DNA of 64,000 nt from Agapetus fuscipes (Eukaryota; Arthropoda; Insecta; Trichoptera; Glossosomatidae). Of the stretch, positions 10,488 through 20,730 are shown piece after piece (positions within the stretch are counted from its first letter, which is position 1; each line of letters begins with the position of its first letter). Made by a program: the position numbers and the translations under genes. The notes under the pieces were generated by a model. The model saw only the letters and a list, made by a program, of their open reading frames with translations, made no database searches and was not told the DNA's origin. Location of the stretch: positions 19,267,298 to 19,331,297 of the forward strand of contig OX637342.1 of NCBI GenBank assembly GCA_951799405.1, in the 5' to 3' direction.

Positions 10488-10766
10488 CAGGGGTGCCCAT
10501 ACGTTTTCTTGAGGAGATCGACCTAGCGAAAAATTATGAACAGGAGATCGACATTTTTACTGTTTAGCCCACCAAATATAACTCATAAAAGCATAATGTA
10601 TAAATATCAATTAATAAATAAATTAGCATAAGTAAAATTACATTGAGTGCAAAATGTCAAATCAGTTTTAAGGTCGATCACTGAAATTTTAGCTATCCTC
10701 GGCGATCGACCTTAAAACCTCCCGCGACCGACCAATCGATCGCGATCGACCGTATGGGCACCTCTG
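10488..10766. mobile_element. hAT-type MITE with 8-bp target duplication
   Basis: Terminal inverted repeats: left CAGGGGTGCCCATACG and right CGTATGGGCACCTCTG (one mismatch). The flanks are GTCTATAG (10480-10487) and GTATATAG (10767-10774), an 8-bp duplication with one change. CAGGGG ends and 8-bp duplications are diagnostic of hAT elements. The body contains repeated GATCGACC motifs and no transposase, so it is non-autonomous. Confidence 0.88.
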
Positions 10767-11243
10767 GTATATAGCCTCTGTATTACAATGATTCTTATTT
10801 TCCAAAAAAATACCCACTACGTCCAAAGTTCTTATAAAAATGATTTAAATTTTTTTTATGCGTCAAAAAAACATATTTTCCATGAAATTATGATTTTATA
10901 CATCTTGTATAAAACGTTCGCAAACACAAATAAAATAAATCATAAAAACTGCTATGATTCAGTATTAAAACTGAAAATTAAGTTAAGGTAAAAATAAAAA
11001 TAAGGAAAAATCGCATTCAAACATTTATTTCAAGTCTATTTTAAAGGCACTGACGTCACCGTGTTTATTTATTAGAATGTATTTTTAAAACTTGTAAAAC
11101 TGTCACTAATCAACGCAGAAATATACAGTGTAATAACAATCTCGTATTATAAGATGGATGCATTTTAATTTAAAAAATGCAAACTTGCAGACTCCAAAAA
11201 TCGATTTTTATTTTATTCGTTGACTTTCTACAATAATAATGTA

Positions 11244-11692
11244 CAATCTAAGTTGCAAGGATATATTAACATTCAAAGCTCATCTCAAATGCATGCCCAC
11301 AAACAAACACATCTAAGTTCTAGATCTAAATCTTAATCTAAGCTGCAAAGATACGTATCATTTGAGATTCATATTAAATGCATTCCCACAAGCAGACACA
11401 CATAATTTCGCGCTCACACATGCCGCATGTGGACCTACAATATAAAAACCCAATCGCAAATGAACATAAGCCCTGCAACTCTTGCCGACCTTCCCTGAAA
11501 CAGGGGTGACATTGGCAAAGTTTACGCTTACAAATGCTGAATGTGTGCTTACAAATTAAAATCCAAACCTCAAATGAACAAAAACACTGCAACTTTTTCC
11601 GACCTTCCCTGGAACAGGGGTGTCATTGGCAAAGTGAAAAAAAAATACAGTAAAGGTGGTCAGCCTCATACCAACCTAAAAGTCAAGGAATA
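11244..11692 (-). repeat. Nested A-family copies: A2 inserted in an older A
   Basis: The outer copy runs 11244-11312 (3' part, TCTAAGTTGCAAGGATATAT) and resumes at 11521 (TTTACGCTTACAAATGCTGA) to CCTAAAAGTCAAGGAA. The inner A2 copy occupies about 11318-11520, starting CTTAATCTAAGCTGCAAAGA, and is cut at ATTGGCAAAG, so it lacks its own 5' block. Both lie on the minus strand. The outer copy is the older. Confidence 0.8.
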
Positions 11693-11699
11693 CAAATAA

Positions 11700-12110
11700 C
11701 ATTAATGTATACAAAAAGAACAAAACCTGAAAAACGAAATCTGTACAAAAAAAGTCGATATGTATACAAAAAATAAAACGTAAAATTACGAATGTATAAA
11801 TAAATAACTTTTGATATGAAATAAATTTGTTGGCAGCACAGCCATTGTTTTCCAGTCGTTACTGTGTGGACGTGAAATCACTGAAACTGTTTTTCCGAAC
11901 AATCAACTCTGCAGTTACGAGTTACAGCATCCAGCTCAACGCTTAACAATGACCTTTCCGGATACACATAGGTGCGCATACAACAAACAGTAGAGTTAAC
12001 AATGTCAACTAACATTCAATGACTTGTTTGCAATAAATATTTACCCAAATTTAAGCTTTTCCTAACTTTTTAGTTCATTCATACAGTTACATATTAAAAT
12101 CAAGATATTA
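11700..12110. other. Unassigned sequence
   Basis: AT-rich, no feature recognised apart from imperfect TGTATACAAAAA repeats at 11706-11790. Confidence 0.35.
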
Positions 12111-12114
12111 GAAT

Positions 12115-12490
12115 AAGTTCCGTGACTGGTAGCTTGGTGTTAGTCTGACCCCCATACTGTAAACCCTTGGGTCACTTTTGTAGATGCCACCTCGTTTCAG
12201 GGAAACGCGGCAGTAGTTGCAAGGGTTATGTTCATGTGAGGTTTTGTTTACTCGTTCACTTGTGGGTGTCGATAAAATATTGTTCTGTAATCTAAGTTGC
12301 AAAGATATATTGACATTCAAGGTTTATACTGGATGCACTTCTACAAACACGTGTACGTTCACCCTTACACATGCTGCATGTGCACAAAAACAAACCTCAC
12401 ATGAACCCTGTCACCCTTCCCTCAAACCAAAGTGGCATTGGAAAAAGTGAACTTTAAATGCTAATATATCTTTGCAACTTAGGTTAATGA
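12115..12490. repeat. Nested A-family copies in opposite orientation
   Basis: A plus-strand copy starts CCGTGACTGGTAGCTTGGTG and runs to about 12270. A minus-strand copy occupies about 12288-12445 (TAATCTAAGTTGCAAAGATA ... AGTGGCATTGGAAAAAGTGA). The plus-strand tail resumes at TTTAAATGCTAATATATCTT and ends TTTGCAACTTAGGTTA. This is an insertion of one A into another. Confidence 0.75.
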
Positions 12491-12679
12491 TTGCACATAG
12501 AAAATACTCAAAAGATTTTCTTAGAATGTAAGCATTGTAGTAGATTATTTTTTTCAGTGGTTATTTTTTGTAACAATTTTTCAAATGATATGAAGTATAT
12601 TTAGAACAGCCAGAAAATTTAGTGTTTTTTTCCTGCAAGTAATTACTTAAAGTGAAAATAAAATAAATCTTATATGTTA

Positions 12680-13525
12680 CAAGCAATGGCCTAATCCTTA
12701 ACATGGGTAAAACAGAAGTGATGTGGGCGGCTACAACCAGGCGTGATCATCTTTTGACAACTCGAGTACCACTCTCCATTGGGGGAGAGCTGATTCAGCC
12801 CTCCGACTCAGTCAGACTTCTAGGAGTCACACTGGATCGGAACCTCACAATGGGAGAGCAATTGAACTCGACTGTATCTTCCTCATTTTTTGAACTTCGC
12901 CAGATAAAGGCGATCAGGAGATGTTTACCGTCGGGAGCAGTCAAGACCCTGGTGAATGCCTTTGTGATGTCACGAGTTGACTATTGCTCAACGCTGTACA
13001 TAGGTCAGCCGAAAAAGCAGTTCAACCGTCTTCAGTCTGTGCTGAATTCAGCGGCAAGACTCATATTCGGGATGTCTAAATTTACTCGCATTACTCCATT
13101 GTTAGGGAAACTGCATTGGCTTCGTTTTCCGGAGAGGGTGGTCTACCGTGTTTGTCTGATGGTGTATAAGGCTGTAAATGGTACAGCTCCTTCATATTTG
13201 GCTGACATGTTTACACCCGTTGAGAGGGATTTGAGGCGCCAAACGCTCAGATCTGCAGGGGATGGCGTGGTGGACTTGGTTCAGCCACACCGTCAGACAC
13301 GCACTAATTTTGGGGACCGTGCTTTCCGGTTTGCGGGACCAATGGAGTGGAACAGACTGCCACCTAATGTGAGGAAGGCAAAGACTGTTGGTGTCTTTAA
13401 AGGAGCACTAAAGACACATCTTTACAAGAAATCTTATCCGTGATTTGAGAGGGCCCTTGAGGTGTGACACACACAAAAACGGCGCTCTTTAATTATGTGT
13501 ACATTAAAATAAATTATCCTTATAT
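12680..13525 (+). pseudogene. 5'-truncated CR1/L2-like LINE: RT C-terminus and 3' UTR
   Basis: An open frame of 246 codons (12703-13443) encodes the thumb and C-terminal part of a CR1/L2-type reverse transcriptase. It begins just after the YxDD palm, with N-terminal GKTEVMW, then LLGVTLDRNL at about residue 40, VDYCSTLYIGQP at about 92, LHWLRFPERV at about 138, and a C-terminal WNRLPPNVRKAK...FKGALKTHL block. No endonuclease or catalytic palm is present, so the copy is 5'-truncated as LINEs commonly are. The first Met is not a real start. The 3' UTR (13444-13525) contains CTTGAGGTGTGACACACACA and AAACGGCGCT, shared with C-family SINE tails. The frame is intact, suggesting a fairly recent insertion. 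Confidence 0.85.
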
Positions 13526-13640
13526 ATATATATACATATGTACATACATACATACATACATACATACATACATACATACATACATACATACATACATACA
13601 TACATACATACATACATACATACATACACACATCCTTCTT
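13526..13640 (+). repeat. (AT)n then (ACAT)n microsatellite
   Basis: A short TATATA run leads into about 22 uninterrupted CATA units (13543-13628). The array sits between a LINE 3' end and the chimeric SINE. Open frames on both strands across it (THIHTYIH / CMYVCMYV) are repeat artefacts. Confidence 0.97.
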
Positions 13641-13649
13641 TATAGATAT

Positions 13650-14242
13650 AGATAGATAGATTGCATTCCATGCCGAGATCTCGAGTTAGAATCCCACCGA
13701 AGTTGTCAGAAATTATTTCCCGTTTCAGTGTTTATTTTAAACCCAAAATAAAATACCGGCAAGGCTTACTCAGCCTTCATAAGAAATGAGTGTCAAGCCA
13801 CTCAGGAGCTGAATAACATCCATTTCAAGTTGGCGTAAAGTAAAAGTTACTGGGTTGTTCATTTTAGATTTGGATTTTAAATTATGAGTAGGTACACATG
13901 CAGCATTTGTAAGCGTGAACTTACATGTGTCTATTTGTGAGCATGCATTTTATATGAATCTTTAATGTAAATGTATATTTGCAACTAAGATTATGTATTG
14001 TAGTTGAATATAATGGTCTTCTTCTATTGGGTGGTTTCAAAATTTACCGACCTCGTTGCTGAAATATCGAGAATTGAGAACCACTGTTTATTTGATCACC
14101 ATCAAACTTCACAGGATTCGTTCTAAGAATATGTTCCATGTTTCCTGAAAATTTCGTCAAAATCGGATGAGCGGTTTATGAGTCTATAGGGGACATACAT
14201 ACATACATACATACATACATACATCCTTCTTTATAGTTATAG
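13650..14242 (+). mobile_element. Chimeric B-head/A-tail element, second copy
   Basis: Plus-strand counterpart of 4022-4620. A B-family head (GCATTCCATGCCGAGATCTC ... GGCAAGGCTTACTCAGCC) changes at about 13860 to the A-family 3' half (GGATTTTAAATTATGAGTAG, AGCATTTGTAAGCGTGAACT, TTGCAACTAAGATTATG). A 200-bp module follows (CCTCGTTGCTGAAATATCGA, GTCAAAATCGGATGAGCGGT) and a short CATAC run ending CATCCTTCTTTATAG. The A box is lost at the 5' end here. The two copies share the head/tail breakpoint. Confidence 0.8.
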
Positions 14243-14249
14243 ATTATAA

Positions 14250-14985
14250 AATTGTATATGAAGTTTTTAATTAAAAATTAATTTGTTAAATAAAAATATT
14301 TATAACAATTATGCTTTTGAAGATTTTAAAGCAAAAAATAAAAAATTTTGAATAAAAAACTTTTTTTTTCTATTGAATATATGAAAATAAAAACGTTGAT
14401 AAACAAAATTTTCTTACCGAAATTATTATTTCTCTTGCTCGAACCGAAAATTCGATTTGCCAATATTGCAAATTTGTTTTTTTTATTTGTAACCCATTAC
14501 AATTTCACTTCAAGTTTATAGTTACACGAAAAATAAACAGTTTCATCTAGTAAATTCCATGAAATGATTCCCAAATGTTTACTTTTTAAATATCGTCACA
14601 TGATGAACCCATTAATTTTTTAGTCACTTTTTACAGAAAAAAATAAACTTTAGTTTTTAATTTAAATTTAATTATAACATGACTTTTAAAGACAACAGCA
14701 CTTTGTTATTATTCGGCATGAAAGTTATTTTGTGATAATTTTCTTAGAGCCGCGAGTATTTGATAAGCGTTGTATGGCGTCTACCTACCGACTACTGCAG
14801 CTCTACGGGCGTTCTCACTATTTACGTTTTCGCCTCGAGGGACAATCTCACCACCAACATACACAACTGTGGCACTTCAGTATTCACAAACGTTACTAGG
14901 AGGACTCACACTGCTGAAGGACTTCTATCTAAGCTTAGATTTGTTTTTAATTCAAGCATCAATATTTCCTTTCCAGTTTATTATA
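14250..14985. other. AT-rich sequence, no feature recognised
   Basis: Long A and T runs without coding potential. The overlapping 83- and 74-codon frames at 14760-15011 share no recognisable motif and are probably chance. Confidence 0.4.
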
Positions 14986-14989
14986 ATTC

Positions 14990-15178
14990 TTTGAATTATA
15001 GGTTGGTATGAGGCTGAGTTGAGTTTTATTCCTTCGAGCGCTTTCGATGTTATCGCGTCATTATCAAGATAATGTGATAACATCATTATCAAGAAGACAA
15101 CTGCAGTTCTAAAATTATAAATGTGCATTCTGGAGAAAGTTTTAGGGGTCGGAGCTATGAAGGGGGGAAACTCAACTC
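14990..15178. mobile_element. A-family 5' scrap joined to a possible MITE
   Basis: GAATTATAGGTTGGTATGAG (14993-15012) is the start of an A copy that stops at GGCT. From 15016 the ends GAGTTGAGTTT and AAACTCAACTC (15168-15178) are inverted repeats, with an internal GATGTTATC/GATAACATC hairpin (15046-15084). No target duplication was seen, so the MITE call is tentative. Confidence 0.35.
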
Positions 15179-15287
15179 GTGAAGAAAAAATTGGGGTTTT
15201 ATTTTTCAAATTTTAATTAAAATGAATCTTCACAATGTCAACACAAAAACCCGTAAACTTTATTTATGTTGACTATGTTCGATAGTC

Positions 15288-15620
15288 CGGTCGATAGCTC
15301 AGTTGGTAGAGTGCTTGCATTCTACCCCGTGAGCTCGTGTTCGAATCCCACCGAGGAGGGTGTCAGAAATGATTTCCTGTTTCGGTGTTTATTTCAAACC
15401 CCATAATAAAAATACCGGCAAGGTTTACTCAGCCTTCACAAGAAATGAGTACCAGCCCCCTCGGGAGCTGGGATACCCCCACTTCAACTGAAGTGGTTGG
15501 CGTAAGGCCGGCCCCCTTACCTGTAAAAATAAATAGGTTCAACTCGCCACATGCGACCCCTTCGGGGATAACGCGGCAAGAAGTTACACTATATGTGTAG
15601 CTTAGTTGCATGCGTTATGT
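15288..15620 (+). repeat. B-family tRNA-headed SINE, full-length
   Basis: It gives a clear view of the family. The head has GATAGCTCAGTTGGTAGAG (A box) and GTGTTCGAATCCCACC (B box). A central domain has GTGTCAGAAATGATTTCC and GTTTATTTCAAACCCC. Then come GGCAAGGTTTACTCAGCC, a GGGAGCTGGGATACCCCCAC segment, CACATGCGACCCCTTCGGGG, and a 3' end GTGTAGCTTAGTTGC. An A copy follows 25 bp downstream in the same orientation, as also happens at 18.5 kb. Confidence 0.93.
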
Positions 15621-15639
15621 TGGCAAGAGGCTTTCCTAG

Positions 15640-15835
15640 ACTTAAAGGTTGGTATGAGGACGATCACCCATACAGTAAAAAGATGGTTCGCTACGCAAAT
15701 GTAGCCCCTGTTTCAAGGAAGGTCGGTAAAAATTGCAGGGCTTATATTCATTTCAGGTTTGGATTTTAATTTATAAGTACACATACAGCATTTGAACGTG
15801 TCTGTTTGTGCAACTTGGATTGTAGATAAGATTAT
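15640..15835 (+). repeat. A-family retroposon, diverged
   Basis: AAAGGTTGGTATGAGGACGA, AGCCCCTGTTTCAAGGAAGG and GTGCAACTTGGATTGTAGAT identify it. About 40 bp is deleted before the 3' end. Confidence 0.85.
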
Positions 15836-16011
15836 TTTATACAATAGGATTTTGAAGTTTCATAGCATCGTTCATGAATACCGGTTTTTATATTTGTGTG
15901 TTTGTTGCTTTTACGAGAAAAAATTCAGCACAGCTTCACTGCAACTTGCTGGCGTTGATCTTCTGCTCGTGGACACTATTAAAAAGTAATTTTATCATTC
16001 TTATTTGTTCC

Positions 16012-16252
16012 TTGTTTTGAAGTTTGGTATGAGTATGACCACCAACACTAAAAAAAAACCACTTAGCCAATATCACCCTCGATTCAGGGAAGGTCGGCAA
16101 GAGTTACGGAGTTTACGGTCATTTAAGGTTTGGGTTTTATCTTAAGTACGAATACGATGTTTGAAAGCGTGAACTTAAACGGTTCTGCTTGTGGGCATAC
16201 AATTAATATTAATCTTGTATAGTTATATATCTTTGCAACTAGCATTAAGTAT
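16012..16252 (+). repeat. A-family retroposon, diverged
   Basis: AGTTTGGTATGAGTATGACC, CACCCTCGATTCAGGGAAGG and CTTTGCAACTAGCATTAAG mark a full-length but old copy. The 134-codon minus-strand frame across its 3' end is a chance frame. Confidence 0.8.
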
Positions 16253-16259
16253 GGATGAA

Positions 16260-16560
16260 TGTATGAAACTGAGACACTGACGAATAATGAAAGTAAGGAA
16301 GGTATTGCGATAGCAATGAACTGCTTAAGGGAAATTATTGGTAAGACTCTGAATGATAGGATCCGAGATGACTGAGTGAGCACAATTAAGAATATGAGAG
16401 TGAAATGACAAAAACTGCAAAAACTGCAAATTCGGGCATCTAGAAGGAATGGACAATTAACGACTACAAAAATATTGTAAAAGGTAAGCGTGAAAGGAGA
16501 AGACCTAGGAACGAATGGGTTGAACAAATAAGCGTGATCGCCGCTCCGCAGAGTTCTTCA
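16260..16560 (+). pseudogene. LINE RT C-terminal remnant
   Basis: Frame-broken text with AAGGTAAGCGTGAAAGGAGA and GAACGAATGGGTTGAACAAA reads as a GKRERRRPRNEWVEQI-like string, closely resembling the GKRGRGRLRKEWLDQI string of the minus-strand remnant at 48.6 kb. Stops and frameshifts show it is dead. Confidence 0.6.
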
Positions 16561-16564
16561 GGGA

Positions 16565-17160
16565 AAATGAGCGCATCTCTACTGGAACTTGTTGTCGTTG
16601 ATCTGAAGCGGGCGCTGATTATATCGAGAGGTCACTTCAGCATTTATGTATATACTAGAGCCAGTATTTTAGTACAGCATCCAAGATGATTTAGTGCAGT
16701 AACCAGAATTTGCGATCATCCAAAAACGAACAAATTCTACAATTTCTTGAAAATGTGTAGACTTTCTATTCAATGGGTAATAATTATATAGTTTTTTTTT
16801 GTATTAGACAAATAGTACACTATTTCGCATATGGCCCGCGCCAGTAGCCTCACAAGGCAAGGAACCTGCTGAAACTTGAGCCTGCATAAAGCATATCCGG
16901 CCGAAAATATATACTTACCAAATAATAACAAAACCAAGTAAAAGGTTGGCTTAAGTTATTTATTTGGATAGCGTACACGAAAATAAAAATCTTTTAAAAA
17001 CACTTGAATATTTCAGATTCTCAATTTTGTACGATACAATTTATTAAGCAGCAATAATAATTAGCGGCGGCACATATTTATTTTGATATTCCTACCTATC
17101 AAAACGTTCTACTATGTTCAGTATTCTTGACAATACCTTAAACGACTTGCTTACAAAAAA
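16565..17160. other. Unassigned sequence
   Basis: No feature recognised. Confidence 0.35.
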
Positions 17161-17164
17161 TTCT

Positions 17165-17402
17165 AATTTGCAAAGACACATTAATGTTTAAAGTTCATAT
17201 TAAATGCATGCTCACAAACTGACACGTGTAAGTTCTCGCTTACAAATGCTGCATGTATACTCACAATTCAAAAACCAAACCTCAAATGAACATAAGCCCA
17301 GCAACTTTTTAATTCTTCCCTGCAACAGGGGGGACATTGGCAAAGTGAACCATTTTTTACAGCATGAGTGGTCATCCTCATATTAACCTATAAGTCAAGG
17401 GA
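17165..17402 (-). repeat. A-family retroposon, full-length
   Basis: It starts with TTTGCAAAGACACATTAATG and ends ATTAACCTATAAGTCAAGGG. The GCTGCATGTATACTCACAAT variant places it outside the A2 sub-group. Confidence 0.88.
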
Positions 17403-17421
17403 TTCATTTTCAGAAGATTAG

Positions 17422-17635
17422 GCACTGTAAAAAATAATTCACTTTGCCAATGTCAGCCCTGTGTCAGGGAAGGTCGGCAAAAGTTGTAGGGCTTATGTTC
17501 ATTTGAGGTTTGGATTTTATTTGTAAGTACACATTCAGCTCTTGTAAGCGCGAACTACATGATTGTGTCTGTTTGTGGGCATGCATTTGAGAGTCTTAAA
17601 TGTTAATACATCTCTGCAACTTAGATTATAGATGA
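17422..17635 (+). repeat. A-family retroposon lacking the 5' 40 bp
   Basis: It begins at GGCACTGTAAAAAATAATTC and continues to GCAACTTAGATTATAGATGA. It is head-to-head with the copy at 17165, separated by only about 20 bp. Confidence 0.88.
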
Positions 17636-17639
17636 TTAT

Positions 17640-18090
17640 TTTTCAATAATCCTATGACAGCTGTCAGTTATGCGGCACACACTAACTAAACTACTGTCCT
17701 GTCTACTTGAAAAGTGTGAACATCCTTTGTGTAAGTATTTGAGTATAACGTAAGAGTACATATTATAGGATAAGTAAGTGTTGATATCGGTGTGATGTGC
17801 GTTAAATCATAGACAAGTGGGCGGGAAAGTAGAAAGCAAGAAAAGTATTTCCACCGCGCTCTGATACGTCACCGCTGTTTATATTCGCGCAGATATATTA
17901 CGGGAGAGCTTTCAGATGTGCGGAGAAATATATTTACAGGCACGCGGGAAATAAAAAAGTTGATTAACATAGCTTTCCAAATGTATTCACAATTTCCTTG
18001 ATTCAATTTCTTAAAAAGAAAGGCATAACAGTATAAAGTCTCGCTGTTTTTTTTAAATTTTTGTATTATGTATGTATATACAAAAATATA
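17640..18090. other. Unassigned sequence
   Basis: Nothing recognised; no coding frame above 60 codons. Confidence 0.35.
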
Positions 18091-18094
18091 CCAT

Positions 18095-18225
18095 TTCTAT
18101 TTTCAAATTTGCTCTTCGCTGGGTTGAAAAATTCATAAACCTTTACCAATGACCGGTCACCAAAGGTCCATCTAGCCTTACAGCAACTGGGTCTTGCTTG
18201 AGAATTGGCGCTTTGTAGCGACGAC
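18095..18225 (+). repeat. C-family SINE, internal fragment
   Basis: TTCGCTGGGTTGAAAAATTC, CACCAAAGGTCCATCTAGCC and AACTGGGTCTTGCTTGAGAA match the C-family body in plus orientation. The tRNA head is missing and the tail is cut at GCGACGACGACC, where a B-family SINE starts. Confidence 0.75.
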
Positions 18226-18237
18226 GACCAAGCTCGT

Positions 18238-18500
18238 AAAAAGGTCGATAGCTCAATTGGTGGAATGCTTACATTTCATGCCGAGAGCAAGGGTTCGATC
18301 TCAAGGTTTACTCAGCCTTCACAAGAAATGAGAACCAGGCCCCCCGGGAGCTGGGAGACCTCCACTTCAACTGAAAGTGGTTGGTGTGAGGCCGGCCCAC
18401 TTACCCGTAAAAATAAGTAGGTCCCGAATCGTCACATGCGACCCCTTCGGGGATAACGCAGGCAAGAAGTTACACTAAATGTGTAGCTTAGTTGCGTTTG
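18238..18500 (+). repeat. B-family SINE with central deletion
   Basis: The head GGTCGATAGCTCAATTGGTG and B box GGGTTCGATCTCA lead straight to AGGTTTACTCAGCCTTCAC, so the GTGTCAGAAATGATTTCC ... ACCGGCA block is deleted. The 3' end is GTGTAGCTTAGTTGCG. Confidence 0.88.
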
Positions 18501-18507
18501 CGTTTTG

Positions 18508-18740
18508 TATGCTTGGTGACTGGTGTGAAGCTGACCACTCGTCCTGTACAAATTAATTCACTTTTCACAATGTCACATTTGTTACAGGGAAAGGTGGCTA
18601 GGAATGCAGGGTTTATGTTCATTTGAGATTTGATTTGATTTTGAAGCATGTGTAAGCACAAACTTACACGTATCTGCATGTATAAATAAATATGAATCTC
18701 GAATTTGAATTTTTCTTCGCCACTTAGATTACACATTTTT
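18508..18740 (+). repeat. A-family retroposon, diverged
   Basis: GGTGACTGGTGTGAAGCTGA, CACATTTGTTACAGGGAAAG and CTTCGCCACTTAGATTACAC. It directly follows a B-family SINE, repeating the B-then-A order seen at 15.3-15.8 kb. Confidence 0.78.
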
Positions 18741-18799
18741 ATTATTCTGGATAGCAAATTTCAAACAACCAATTTCAACGCTAGCACTACCAACGTTTC

Positions 18800-19100
18800 T
18801 AAGCTACACATATAGTGTGACTTCTCTTCGCGTTTCCCCCAAAGGGTTGTATGTATCGGGTGGAGCCTATTTATTTGTACAGATAAGCGGCCGGCCTTAT
18901 TCAGTTAAAGACCAATTCAGTTAAAGTGGGGGTTTTCCAGCTCACGAGGGGGCTGGTTCTCATTTCTTGTAAAGGCTGAGTAAACATTCCCGGTATTTTG
19001 ATTTTGGAAATCGTTTCTCATACCCTCGGTGGGATTCGAAACCGAGCTCTCGGCATGGAATGCAAGCACTGTATCAACTGAGATTTTATTGACCGGACCC
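18800..19100 (-). repeat. B-family SINE, full-length
   Basis: Minus-strand copy: 3' end at CTAAGCTACACATATAGTGT, body CATTTCTTGTAAAGGCTGAG, B box near GGGATTCGAAACCGAGC, head end at about 19090. It carries small duplications in the CAGTTAAAG block. Confidence 0.85.
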
Positions 19101-19104
19101 TAAA

Positions 19105-19485
19105 TTGGTGCTATACACACACAGAAAATCCATGGCTCATCTGCCACCTAAAATGAATTTTCTATACAAAAAAAAACGACGATCCAAGAACCAGCTATGG
19201 TTCAGATATGTTGTGAATAACACTAAGTACATGTATTTAAGGAAAAATCAATAATATTTTCCAAATGATATTTTACTCATTTTATTTTGCATAAAATTGA
19301 TAGTTCATCGCGCTTGGTCGCGGTAAGAAACGGACAGGAAGAAGTGGCGGCTAATCTGCAATGCTGATTTGTAATGTTGGTTTATTAGTTTGCTACATTT
19401 TTTGCATAATAAATTTTTGACTTTTTTTTGTATAGATTTATTTTTAAGGTTTTGTTGTTTTTTTTTTCTTAAATGTTATTTATTA
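19105..19485. other. Unassigned sequence
   Basis: AT-rich, no feature recognised. Confidence 0.35.
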
Positions 19486-19489
19486 CTCG

Positions 19490-19738
19490 TATTCCTTGAC
19501 TTATAGGTTGGTATGAGGCTGACCACCCATACTGTAAAAAAATGGTTCACTTTGCCAATGTCACCCATGTTTCAGGGAATGTCGGCAAGAGTTGCAGGGC
19601 TTATGTTCATTTGAGGTTTGGATTTTATTTGTAAGTACACAATCAGCATTTGTAAGCGCGAACTACATGTGTTTGTTTGTGGGCATACATCTGCGATCTT
19701 TGAATGAATATATCGTTGCAACTTAGATTATAGATTAT
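19490..19738 (+). repeat. A-family retroposon, near-consensus
   Basis: The copy runs from TTCCTTGACTTATAGGTTGG to TTGCAACTTAGATTATAGAT, with few differences from the copy at 6983. Confidence 0.92.
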
Positions 19739-19763
19739 AACGCAAATCACCGTTTATCGTTTT

Positions 19764-19856
19764 CTAATCTAATCTAATCTAAGCTGCAAGTATATATATC
19801 ATTTAAGATTTATATTAAATGCATTCCCACAAGCAGACATGTATAATTTGGAATAA
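19764..19856 (-). repeat. A2 subtype 3'-end fragment
   Basis: It starts with an (AATCT)n tail (TCTAATCTAATCTAATCTAA) and GCTGCAAGTATATATATC, and stops after GACATGTATAATTT. The simple-repeat tail is on the element's 3' side. Confidence 0.85.
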
Positions 19857-19859
19857 GCA

Positions 19860-20470
19860 GCTCATTTCATTCATTAACAAAGTAACACATACATAATACG
19901 TACGTAAGGTCAACATGTCCTGAATTTTAAATATTAAAAAAAAAAACAAATAAAAATTTGCTCTTATTTTTAGCATGTTCTAGTGAGCCGTAGCCTTGTG
20001 CATTTATTGCTTGACCTAGGACGAAAACGTTAGAGAATATTTTTATTTGGAAATGCATAGAATACTACGTAAGTAGAATAATAAATATAATACAAAAATA
20101 TCTGTTTCTCTTCTTTTTTCTCGTCTCAGTTTTCAAAATTATTTGTACAAAACCCAAAAGGCCTCACCTTTTCCCTTAATCAATTCAGAATCAAATAATG
20201 GAGGTTTTACTTGAAAATAAGTAGGTACCTACTTAATAATTACGTTTCAATACAATTTCATTCCACGCACAAAAATTATGGAAAATTTGTGGTACTTATA
20301 GCCTGTATAAGCTGAATGGATTAGTTATTGGATCTTGGTTAGCCCGGAACTATAGACCCCAAAAAATATGGTTCCAATAGTACAACAAAGCAAACTACAA
20401 GGAAAAAATGCAACATTACAATATGGCGCAGCAACATTCCTATTGGGTGCATTACAAGCTTCCTTCCCTA
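19860..20470. other. Unassigned sequence
   Basis: No coding frame or repeat structure recognised. Confidence 0.35.
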
Positions 20471-20473
20471 TGT

Positions 20474-20722
20474 AATCTATAATCTAAGTTGCAACGATAT
20501 ATTAACATTTAAAGCTTATATCAAATGCATGCTCACAAACAAACACGTGTAGTTCGCGCTTACAAATGTTGAATGTGTACAAACAAATACAATCCAAACC
20601 TTAAATGAACACAAACCTTACAACTTTTGCCGACCTTCTCTGACATAGGGGTGACATTGGCAAAGTGAATAATTTTTCACAGTATGGGTCGTCAGCCTCA
20701 TACAAACCTATAAGTCAAGGAA
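20474..20722 (-). repeat. A-family retroposon, full-length
   Basis: From ATAATCTAAGTTGCAACGAT to AAACCTATAAGTCAAGGAAT. It abuts the hairpin MITE that starts at 20731. Confidence 0.9.
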
Positions 20723-20730
20723 TCCCCATG

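Noticed and set aside
13464..13655. Coding potential over (ACAT)n, also 50357-50610
   Set aside because: The frames read YIHT or MYVC repeats; microsatellite artefacts.
15288..15365. Functional tRNA gene
   Set aside because: A and B boxes are present but the acceptor arm does not pair and the sequence continues into a repeated SINE body. The same applies at 43090, 58990 and other SINE heads.
16123..16527. 134-codon minus-strand hydrophobic ORF
   Set aside because: It runs antisense through an A-family copy and a LINE remnant, so it is not an independent gene.
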